A DNA stretch of 64,000 nt from Haemonchus contortus. Lineage: Eukaryota; Nematoda; Chromadorea; Rhabditida; Trichostrongylidae. The DNA lies in NCBI GenBank assembly GCA_000469685.2, contig LS997565.1, positions 16,953,293 through 17,017,292 of the forward strand, written 5' to 3'. The translations under genes were made by a program, and so were the position numbers. Under the pieces are notes generated by a model, which worked only from the letters and a program-made list of their open reading frames with translations, did not search any database and was not told the origin of the DNA. This document shows, piece after piece, positions 36,723 through 48,700 of the stretch (the stretch's first letter is position 1; the number at the start of each line of letters is the position of its first letter).

Positions 36723-39700
36723 CTGAAATAAGGTAATTTCAAATCAGAAACAGGAATTCGAATCAAATTAGTCAAAAAAGAGAAGTAGTCATGATCAATA
36801 AGTAATAAGATAAGGCAGGGAAGTGAGCATAGATATAATGCTGAACGAGAAAGATTCGAGCTGGGAACTAGGAGGTGTTCGCTGCCGCCACTTTGTACGA
36901 CTTGACTCGAGTTGGCTCAAACTTCTTATTGGGAGCTCTGAACGGGAGCAATGCTGTGCCTCGTGTCCTTCAAGCGAAGACCTCCACTTAACCACTCTGG
37001 CTAACGACAGGGGTTAATAGAGACGTCAGAAACGTTAGGAAGAGGATACGGCGGTTTAGAGGACATCTCTTAAACGATGGGTCACGTTTAGGCCTTTGAA
37101 AAACACTTTCGCGTCGAAACGTCAGGCCATTAATAAAGTTTTCACCCAATAACCTGATCGGTCAAAGAAACACACTACATTAAGTCCTTGGACTGATCTC
37201 GTATACTCTACGCTTTGTCGTCAATGGCCTGTGGCTAACTACCAGGACAGAATCTTAGCTTCATCTGCAATCTCGTATGTGGTGAAGACACCAACGGGCA
37301 TTACTTATTGCACCAGATAATGCGTTAAATGTAACAGTATATCTTCGATGTTTCTCGATTTTTGGTCATTGCAATTCGTAAATAAATAATCCTTAAAGTG
37401 AAGTGGGTCTTATTTTCCGTAAATGAATGAAGTAAAGAACTTACGTGAATAATTTGTGGTTATAAATAGGTATGGAAAGCTGCATCCGAAATCGACCACC
37501 CACTGTCGAACCAGTCATCTGAACATTGGAGGGTTAATGGTAAACACTTTAATGATGCTTTTCATTCCAGATTCTTCATTTTAATATGATGTTATAGACG
37601 ATTCACAAAGTTCTCATCTGTGATACAAAATGTTGTTCAGGTTGAATTTCATACTTTCGAAAATGCAAGATGTGACGAAAACTTTTCAAGTTGGCAACTA
37701 CCTCGATTTACACCATCCTCTGCGAGGGTCAGTTAGGAATGTACTGTTATATAGGCTGCGATCTTTTCTAGTCTTTTTATCATTGCCTAACGAATTTCGT
37801 TTTTTTTTCATACTGTTTTTTATCAGAATTTCGAGCCATAATTTTTTTTTCGAACAAATTAGGTCGACCTCATGATAGTGGGTCGTCAAGAAAAAAACTA
37901 CCCTAGCGCATTCAGTTATGATCGCTCACCGGTTGAATATCGAAAGCTGCAGGTTCGTGAACGGAAGGATCAGGCATCAGTCCGTAGACGTTGTCGCGAA
38001 CATCCTGTGGAGACCACAAAAAGTGTGGTGGTGAAAGGAAGCCAGCGAATGGTAATGGAACATTTTGTCCTATAAGAAGGAAATGTAAACCATAGGACTG
38101 AACAGTCTTCGAATATTTGGTAATACTGGCCTGGTAAGCACCGTAGTGGAATTATGCCTGGAGGAAGAAAGACGGTTGTGTTGTAATGGGTACCTTAAAA
38201 GTGTTCTAATATAACTCAATACAACAATCCGGATGATACCGGTTTTCACACTGGTATACCCTTAGAATGGGAAAACAAGGCGCATATGGAAAGACCGCGA
38301 TGACCTATCACAAACCTATCACAAGCAAGCTTTGCACGCTTCGAGTTGATCTGTCCGATGTCGCAGTTGCTCATAGTTTACTTGAAGAAAGTTGTACGTG
38401 AAATTACCGTTACCACGGGTATACATTATAAGACATCGAAGACACTTATTGCTGCCGTATTTGTATTTTGCTATACTGACGCAGTGCGGAAGTGGTTTAG
38501 CGACAAGTGGCGCACATCACAACCCGTGGTCACGGGTTTAAATCTCGGATCGATGTCGGCTTAGGCCAACCGGGCTGCCATCCCTCCGGGACGGTTTATT
38601 GGTATCAGACTCACATGGGAGTTCAAAGCACCGCCTTGTACATCGAACGACTACCACAGATCATCGTATAGGCTACATATATACCCATTCAATACGCCAC
38701 TGCGATTCTGAATGGAGTCGAATGCGTGGCGCATCTCTCAAACGGATGGGGCATCCCTCACACAGGACTGATCAACACCCCAATACTTTTTATCCTTTAT
38801 AATGGCGCATTACGTAGCAATCCATTTATGCTCGACGCAGCCCAGTGGAAGACATAGTGTAAGGACGAAATCTTAAAGTTTCTCGCGAACAATCTCCAGA
38901 TGGGTTTTGAACTTCGCTCAAATGTTAGAGTATTGGTCCACTAGAAGATTTTTGACGGATCTCTCGCTGCTGACCTGAATGAGAAGGAAACCTTGTTCAT
39001 ATTTTGGACGGTCTGCTTTTTGCTGACAATGCCTTGACGACAGAAGGAAAAGTTAACAAGATTCAATGTGCACAAAACGAAGCTTTCGGGGAAGCTTACA
39101 GCTCAGGATAAGAAGCTTGTATTGACGTTTCACTTCGTGGACGAGCGACCTTCCATCAGTATATCTTTTGAAAACGCGCAAATACGGCATAAAACTGTAC
39201 ATACTATGCTGCAACGTGGCCACGCTTCCAATTTCACTAGTATTAAGGTGTCCAGAAATTTTTGAAAAATTTTCAGTGAGTTTTTTCAACACAAAATAAC
39301 TACAGCAACGAACTTAGATCAGTGATCAAGATAGTGGCGATTTTTAGCCACATGTCTCTCCATTAACCGGGGAGGGCATTGATGTCATCCCCCCAGTATG
39401 AAGTGAGGCGTCACGCAATTCATTCACCTACCGTCTCCTACCTTCTCGACGGTTGGTGGGTTTCTCCATTTAGAGCAGGTATGTAGGCCTCTGAAAGCAT
39501 TGCAGCAATATGGGATGAGGTCAGGTGAATATGTGGGAAGTGGGGTAGCCAGGTTATACCAAGTCTATCTAGATCATCCATCCACGTCCTCGATGTGAAA
39601 TGGGGGCTCGGAGCACCATCTCAGTCGGTAGCAGATTTCATCTACGCTTACCGCAGTATACTCTAGTAGGATCTTCATTTGAAACACCCGGTTGCGCGGA

Positions 39701-42700
39701 GAAGAATGGGTTGTCATTCTTGGCGCGAGCGCCTCTCTTTATAACGGGCTGGGGCCTTAAGTCCGTAGGTAGGCAATGCGACATCTTGTGTAGACTTTTA
39801 TTTGGCATCTACTTTTTATACTGAGCAATAATCAAGTCGGTTGATGTCGTTGTTCGCTTACAGTCAAGGAGCTTCTAACACACACTGCCTCGCGCTTGAG
39901 CTCCAGCTCAGCCAAGGAGTGGGCGATATCAGCAAAGAGTCTTGCTTTGAAAGCGACTTTTGCGTAGAACGTCGGGGATGACGAATTAGGGAGAGGAGGT
40001 CATATGTTCTATTTCTCGAGACTTTGAGGAGGACTGCTCTGACGAGAGGCCAAACTAGTGTCGGTATTTGAGGACAGAGGACATTCGCTCCGACAAAATT
40101 CTTCAAAGCAAACCTCTTCTCAGAATAAGCGTTCGTGCCATTTATGGTAGGTGGCAAGAAAGAGTCACTACTGCCAAACTGTCCACATATTTCATTCCAA
40201 GCCTGAGTGTCGTAGCGATCAGTCTCGTAAAGGTGAATAAGAAGGCCTCGGTAGTAATAGCCATATAATCCTGCCGAAACTACTTACTCTGAACGACCAT
40301 GTTGAATTCCGATTAGTTATAGTATTCGACCTAGCGCGAGCAACATGCTTTCGAAGTTGAGGGGCAAAGTTTTTTTTTCAAAAAATTCCGGACAGGCTCA
40401 TGAAGATATATCTGATCGGACGACGTCTTACACCCTCTTCCTCAGGAGGGCTACTGTGTAAGAGGTATTTCTTCATTTGGTCACAGAGACTGCAGTCGTC
40501 AACGAACGGCGCAATGCTTCCGTGAAGTCAACGATAAGATAGAGAACAAATAGTTCAACGCCAGAATCATGAGATTCCTTCTGAACAATCCAAGGGCCTG
40601 ATTTCCCCCCTCACTAACCAGTTTAATCTTCATTGATGGCCTCAAACGGTTAATCAGAAGAAAATGCGTTGTGTGCTACAAGAAGAAGCCAAAGTCCCAG
40701 CCTACTCCATACGCCAGGTCTCGTGCTCAGCGAGTGACCACAAAACGTTCTAATCGCATAATAACTTTTGCTTAATGTGCTTCCAGAAAAAAACGCAAGA
40801 AATATTTAGGAATACTTCATTTAGTTGTTTAATCTTTGCTTGAAAGCATTCTAGAGATCGGAAATTTCTTCTATCTGATAGTTTTGTGCCTGATATTCTT
40901 TCAGTTTATCTCATATCTTATACTTTTTGAGTTCCTGCGTTCAAATGAAAGTTTTATTTTCAACTTCACGTTGTGAAATATTTTTTGTCTGGTGGCGGAT
41001 CGAAGGGATATTGTTTTGCGGGTTTCTATATGCACATTGGAGTCTCAGCAAAGGAATGGTCCGAAAATCGTGCGCCATCATGTGGAGCACTCGGTAGGCA
41101 AAGTGTTGACAGTTCAGCACACAAGTAAGGCGAACTATTCGAGAATCACTAACCATCACAACATCTACTGCACCAGTTCTGGTAGAGTGCGCAGTCGATT
41201 TTGGAACATCCGGATGCATTCGGCGTGTAAGTGTGATTCGGTCCGCACGGCCATGATGGAAAATAATCCGGAAATAAGTAGGTATGATTTGGTAAAATCC
41301 ACCTATGCTGGAGAATGTCTATACATACTTGTAAAACAACTTTATGAAAGTTGCTGTGATGGCTTTTTTTCTTGAATTTCTTGACATGCCGAGAGCGGAG
41401 CATAAAACTTCTGCCCACTATTTGTTGAGTCAAGTTTGTTAATCACTAAACGGACTCGAGGAAGAAGTTATTATTTAGCCGTTTTTTGCTTTTTTCTAGC
41501 CGCAACCGAAGGAACTCTTGGATTCCTGGTTCATCATTGCCTAGATCCAATTCGCTCCGTGAATCATCCTTCTGACTCATTGATCGAATTGGATTTGACT
41601 CATTCAGCTTTGTATTTGTTTTGTGTTCACTACATATTTGTATTCTGTTGTCGAAACTTGATTGCAAAGGATGTTCGGTGCTGAACGTGGTTAATGGAGA
41701 TAGCTTGTGGAGAGTGTAATAAAACTTGAGATTAAGAAGTTTATGAAAGTAAAAGGTCCATAGTATTGTAACTTATTATTAATATGAATAGTTGTAGAGG
41801 AGTAAAGTTTCTGTTGGTAATGAAATCTTATGTGAACTATGGAAACTTAATCTTCCTCATAAGCAGCACCTTTGAAGAATAGCAACCGAACAAGAGACTA
41901 AAGTGAGAAAGTTGAATCTGTTTCACCTCTTTTATTTTACATTTCATTGAGTAATCTGGTAACTCTCATGGAATTTCCTATCATTATCTTCCATTGTAAT
42001 TCTTGTTTACCTTGTATTTATTTATTGAATTACGGCTCAAATGGGTGTAGATACCGGTAAGGTCCGAGCGGATCACAGTTTTACAGGGGATTTTGTTACA
42101 GTCCTTTGGAAGTGTCTCTTCCGACGTGGAATTTTCGCAAGGATCAAAATCCAGAAAATCCGGGGATTATGGCGAAAGCAATTCGGAGAAAAGATTTGCT
42201 AACAGAAAGTTCAAAGTTGAATAGATCAGAGGGAACCATCTAGAATACATCATTATCTATTTGCAGTCAAGCAGCGATGTTCTAACTTGCACGACTGTTT
42301 CAAAGTGCTCAGTTCAGAATCATCTTGGAGCCTTCCCGCGTCTTGCATGTGAATATTTGCAGGTGACACTGAATGATCCTTCATTTTCCGAAAGGAATAT
42401 GTTGGTGACCCCTGTAACTGTGAAATCAGCGCTTCCGCTGAATATGTATTAGGTTAAAGCATGATTATTGCGGATTTTTCCAAACTAATTCCAATTAAAG
42501 AACCGATAAAAACAAAGATGTGTTCAAATATGTACTCCTGAACGTATCCACCATCTACTTCGAACAATGCTTCCCATTTGCTAGACAGTTGATTTCCTAA
42601 CGTGCGGTTTCGATTTTCGGCGGCGATTCACGCCCTGACATCGGTCATCCAGTTATCCATTTCGTCGTAAGTTCTGTTGGCTAGCCAATTTTGCAACGAT

Positions 42701-45700
42701 TGTAACGCGATAATTCAAAGATCTTTCTATCGGTGAATGTGACGGATTTAAGAGCAACCCATTCATTACTTGGCTTTGGCTGACCATTCCATTGCCGAAA
42801 AGGTTGTTGAGATCATGAAAATGACTCTGCCTTGCAACCTTTCTCGAAGTTGTAGAAGATAATGCGGCAGATATGTAGATAACTTTTTGGTAACTATTCT
42901 GTCAAGGACAGCGAGAAGATTATTTATATGAAAATGTCGGATTCAAAAGTCAAATTTATAGAGAGAAAGACAGGAGAAAATTCCGCAGTAATCATGCATC
43001 AACCTATTATGTGATCAAAATACGAACGTCGCTTTGACATTCGTTCGCTATAATCAGTGAAGGCTGTGACTCTCTCTGGGTAAGTACTAATCAATTACTT
43101 TTCGAATTACTATAAACGAAAGAAGCGACTCACCACCATCTCGGTGTTCTCGTATCTATAGCCCTTATTCAATTCCATTGTGGTATTATAAGTGTCGATA
43201 TCCATTTTGAATCTCATCGCACCTATTCCATCTACGGTGACGTCAGAATCGTAATGCAGATAGAATGACCTGAAAAATGTAATCGCTCCAAGTATTAGAC
43301 CATTCCTTGCTTGTTCAATGTCTCATCCAAGCTAATTCCGCGATACCGAACATTCATAACGAAGGTCTAAAAAATTCAGTTCATAACGAAGGTCTAAAAA
43401 ATTCAGTTCATGTCCGAAAGTAGTAAAAATGACGCATATGTTATTCATTTTAGAATTGAAACAATGCGCTACGTAATAGTAGGTGCGGAGTGAACTTCCC
43501 AAAATAGGAGTCATTCTCATGAAGCTTTCTATATGATCTGCCGCATAATGCAGTAGCTGTGTGACACAAAGCAACAGTTCTGCTGAAGGACCGGTACACC
43601 ACCAAGACGGCACGAACTAAGTAAAGCTTGCAGGTCAGACTCTTAGCAGCACACAAAAGGATTGACACACTTCGTGTTTCTCGAGTGAAGAGAATCACGG
43701 GCCTACACTAGCTCGCAACTGGGACAAATGGAGACGTTATTGGCGCCCGCTAAGTTAGCTCGATTTTAGTTGTCAGTATTTAGTGCCTTACAATTGGGAC
43801 AATCAATGCACAGTCCCTTTAGACTAATGCACGTCAACTTCAGCTTAGAAGCGCTATGGACAAGATCAGATGTGATATACTTGGAGTGACAGGTCAAGAA
43901 TAAAAAACAACGGCAGCTACATCCTACTATCATTAGTTCATTTTGGTGATGCACTGCGCATCGTGTGGTGAGCTTTGTCGTCGAACAGTCCTCGACTGAC
44001 ATGGTATGCTTCGTACTGATGAACGACAGGTTACATCCCTCTACCAGTTTTCACTCAAAATTTTCTTACACTCTGCTACATGCCGGCCTCTTCAGCAGAT
44101 GATGATGGAGCATGTGACGAATATATGGAAGAAGTTGAGCGAATCTGCGGAAAAGCTCGAAGGACACACACCCATCCTTCTGGGAGACATGAATGCCAAA
44201 CTGGGACGTAAATTATTAACCGACAATATCATGGGCAAGCACACTTTCGGTATACACTGAATAATTTTGGATGTTTATCGATCGAAATGCTTGGCAGACT
44301 AGAATTGAAAGCGCGGAATACTTGTTTCCGAAAAATAAGAGGTCGTGCATGGTTACAACCATCCTCGACTGTCTGTGGAGTCGTGAACACTTTCCTATTC
44401 GATCGTGATCATCGAAGATTTGACGGCCACTCATGTGGAACTGTTATTCGAGATAAGGGATTCCAGTGATACAAGACTTCCTACCGATATCTCTGATAGT
44501 ATGAGTTCTGAAAGCTATCGGAAGAGTCATGGGAGACGGATAGCCCATCTCATGTTGGATTCAGAAGAAAACACTCCAACACCTTCAATCACATTCATGT
44601 CCTCAATCAAGTTGCGGAAAAGAGCACTGAATTTGATTTCCTAGTTTATATTGCTATCGTTAATTATAGAAAAGTTTTCAATGGTCCGCAGTATGATCTG
44701 CATCCAGAGCTGATAGTGATGTTATGGAGGATCTATGAATCTTATCCCACATTCTTAATCGTCAATTCTCATAAACTTCAAAGAGGACTCAGACAAGACA
44801 ATGAAACACGTCAAGCCTAAAGCTCTTCACTGCTACCTTGAAAATGGTACTCGAATCTATAGAATGGGTATCGTGTGGACTAGGGATCGAAGGCAAAGTA
44901 CTTTCTGTCTTGAGCATGCAGATGATGTCACGCTACTGGCTTCGTTTAGTTCGATGCTTGAAAACATGCTTCAACTTTTGCAGAATGCATTCACTGAAGT
45001 CGGACTCATTCTGAACCCTGACAAGTCTGAACTATTGACGAACAGAGTGTAACATCCCAAGAACAGCAACCCAATCTGCATTGATGGAAGAATAGAACAA
45101 CACAGCGCGTATCATCATGACTCTCATCAAGCAAATCTTAGTTGTGACATCCTCAAGTGATCTGGTTCTCATTATTCTCAAATTAGAGATGATGTACTGT
45201 AGGTATATAGATGACTGCTACAATGTGACTTCAACACAATCCGAAATGGATGAGTGTTTCCGTATAATGAACGAGCAGTCACCGTTCATTAGGCTCACAG
45301 GAGAAATACCACAAGGTGGTTGGCTCCCCTATCTCAACACTCAAATCAAAGTGCCTAGCGAGATCGTACACGTTAAGTGGTACCGAAAAAAAAGAAGCTT
45401 CTAATTTACGCCACATCTGCGCATCCGTCCGCTGTTAAACGCGCTGTTATCAAGAATATGTACAGGACAGCTACGCGCATGTGCAGTGGTATGACTGAAC
45501 GTGGAGAATCAAGACGACTAGTCTCAGATATATTTCGGTCGGATGGCTATACGGTACCACACTGTAACTGAAAGATCCCACGCCGACAGAAGAAACACTT
45601 CGCGCGAAGTCAAACTTCCCCTACGTTCACCGTTCATCTCCAACAAGGTATCTGCTGCAATTCAACGGTGTGTTGTTCGAGCACAAATGAGTGATGATGT

Positions 45701-48700
45701 TATTCTACTTAACATTCCGCCTAATAACATCAAAGGCGAACTTGTGTGGAGATAGGCAGCGCTGCTTGGTAGAGAGTTGCGTTACATGTTCAAACGGTGA
45801 AAATGGAGATTGCGCTTCTGCAGGCGTAATTTATCAGATTCAATGTGAGGCATGTAATTCAAGCTACATAAGGGAGACTGGAAGTGTTTCATCAGTACGA
45901 ATCGAAGACCATCATGCTGGAAAACGGCGCAGTAATGTGTTAACTCCGTTAAGGAAGCACAGAGTGGAGCAGCATGGTGGCAATGATTTCAACATCAGGT
46001 GTACAATATTGGCTCACGAGACGGAAATATCGTCGAGGAAAGCGTTGGAAGCATTCTGCATTTTAGCTAGAAGTCCACATATGAAGAGCCGAAATGCGTG
46101 CGCGACAATCACAAATGATCTCTTGCCATTCATGAAACATTGAGAGTTAGTTCCATAATCAGCGAATGAGCTGATCACCAAAAACAATATTGCATGAGCA
46201 CATCGAAGTAAGATCATTCGCTACTATAATTTACTGACCGTGTGGCATAGTGCTACACTTCGCGGTGGAAGTGAGGTGAGCTTACTTTTGAATTTCGAGC
46301 ATTTTTCTTGCATTTCTGATAGAACCTCAGAAACGCTAGAGCGAAGGAGGCACCAGGTGGAGTAGTGTGCAATTGAAAACGGCTAGTCTGTCGAAACGTT
46401 TGCCAGAATAGAAATTCCTACCCAGCAATCTTAAGGCAGAAGCAAGATTGACAATCTCAAGAAGAACATTCAACTTCGTTGAGTATACTCTTACATTGGC
46501 TGTCACCTGCTTTTCCCCTCAGTCGGCCTACTGAGACTAATCATCGAATTCAGTGCGGCTGGAACGCTTTCAAAAAGCTCGAGTATATCCATGGGCCCGC
46601 AAGAAAACAACACGGATTCCGTACGACTGCGTGAATTAGGAGAGACGTGGCATCCTTAAACTCGTTGGCGTGACGATTGGACGAAGAACATCGGGCAGAA
46701 CAGGTGGAGTACAACAAATGAAGAATCCAGCAAGCCATGGTACGGCATTGGAATATGAATTGATTCCGTAATGAATTTAAACTTTAACTTTGAATGCGCC
46801 GTCGAGAGAAGGATGAAATCTGCTCGTGGAAGGAGCAAAGTGAAGTAAAACGAGGCGTGCCGAGTTAACCTGTATAGAATGTGGGGAGTTAGAAAACGAG
46901 ACAGTCATACAATGAGTTAAGAAAGGTTCCCCACCAAAGAGTGCAGAGCAGCTGCGCCCCTGATGTTGTATTCGAATGTCCGCGCGCGGCTAGACAGTTC
47001 GAATCGCAAAACCTCCGAACGGTTTGCACGTGTTCATCTCGACGCAGTGGGCTACGCCGCGCGACGCGTGCAGCGCGACCTAGTTTCATTGACGATAGGA
47101 GTAAAGCGCACTCGGTTGCCACAGTTAGTTGTCTTCCGCGTCACATTCCATTTTGGACGAAGGGAACACCGTTGTTTTATTACAGAACTCACTAGCAACC
47201 TCAGTCCTTCGAAACGAATCTCAAACGTTTCCGAAATTCCCATGAAACATGTTAAGACATACATAATGAGTGGTGTCGCTTACCTACACATGAACGACTG
47301 GAACTGTTTCAGTCTGTCCGTTTTCTTCAAGGAGGGCTTTTGGAAAGTTCCATCCGAAAAAAATTCACAAGTGATGAGAATGCACGTGTTTGTAAGAAAA
47401 CTTTGTGCCACACCTCCACTTTGCGTTATATCACTCGAATACTCATCGCCCCACCATGGTAGGTTCGTCATGTTGGCCCATCGCTGGATCAGCGCCAAAC
47501 TGTAAGGCAGTCAAGAGCTTGGAGTGGAGTCAGCACATTGAATAAGCCGAATCAAAAATGACCTGTCCGTATTATCCTTCCCAGATTTTATTACATAATC
47601 CTCATCGCACGTGTGATTATACTGAAATGAAGTTTTGAAGAAAAACTGGCAGGTACATTTCAGAATTGAAAAAGATTTCCACACTCAATGAATATGCATT
47701 TGTTATTTCTTTAACCCGCAGCTGAGTGATTAAAATTAAACATTTGACTCGAATTTTGATCTATTAGTGATCGTTTTTCGACCCACGCCATCCTTTGCGC
47801 TATCCTTGGGGGTCACAGATTCGTTCTAGGGAGTAACGCTGAAGACCATTTTCACCGTGAACTGTGCCTTTGAGTTGTATACACCGTAAAGTTCAGCTGA
47901 CTAGAGAAGTTCTCAAGAGTGTAACAATAGCTTATCTAGACTTGTTTTGTTTGATGTTTTGCCAAATGCTCTTTTTCGGCGATGCAAAAGTCTCACATGG
48001 TTTGCGGATTATATACAAAACTTCTACATCGCACTGGACTCGATGGTCCCTGAAACTCGGCCTTCTCTGGGGGAGAAACACAGTAGACGCAATGATCTAG
48101 CCCATATCACGCTCCATCTAGACCGTTTGTCAGTTTGACAGTTGAACATGCGGCATACACGCGGCAGCAGATTCATTGCAGTAAAAATGATTTTGTCAGT
48201 AATCACACTTGCCGTGACTGCGTCTCCAAATGCTGGTTTTGTATTAGGGTGTCCGGAAATTTTTGAAAAAATTCAGCCGCTTTTTTCAACACAAAATAAC
48301 TATAGTAACGAACTTAGATCAGTGATCAGGCTAGTGGCTCTTTTTAGCCACACGTCTCCCCATCTACAAACGTCTCAATCAGCGGACAGGGCACTGATGC
48401 CATCCCCCAAATATGAAGAGAGACGTGACGCAATACATTCATCTACCGTTTACTTGACTTCACGACAGTTGGTGAACTTTTTTTCCTTCAGAGCAGGTCT
48501 AAGGGCTTCTGAAAGTATGGTAGTAATATGGGTTTAGTAAGGTGAATATGTGGGGAGTGAGGTGGTCTCGTTATATCGAGTCTTTCCAGCTCATCTATCA
48601 ATCGTGCTGGTCGAACGTTATTCATCACAATCGAAAATTCCCCTGCAATGGATGTGAAATGGAAGCTCGACATACCATCTCTCTCTGACGGTAACATAAT

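Noticed and set aside
40992..41110. Possible extra receptor exon between exons 11 and 12 (frame with RLQCAYRNP)
   Set aside because: No donor follows it in a usable phase, and exon 11 joins exon 12 in frame without it.
46963..47505. 180-codon plus-strand open frame
   Set aside because: It is antisense to exon 9 of the receptor gene, which explains why it is open; the rest is a GC-rich repeat-like patch.
48024..48206. Plus and minus frames next to the intron 7 mariner
   Set aside because: No splice sites in phase with the receptor and no recognisable transposon motif.
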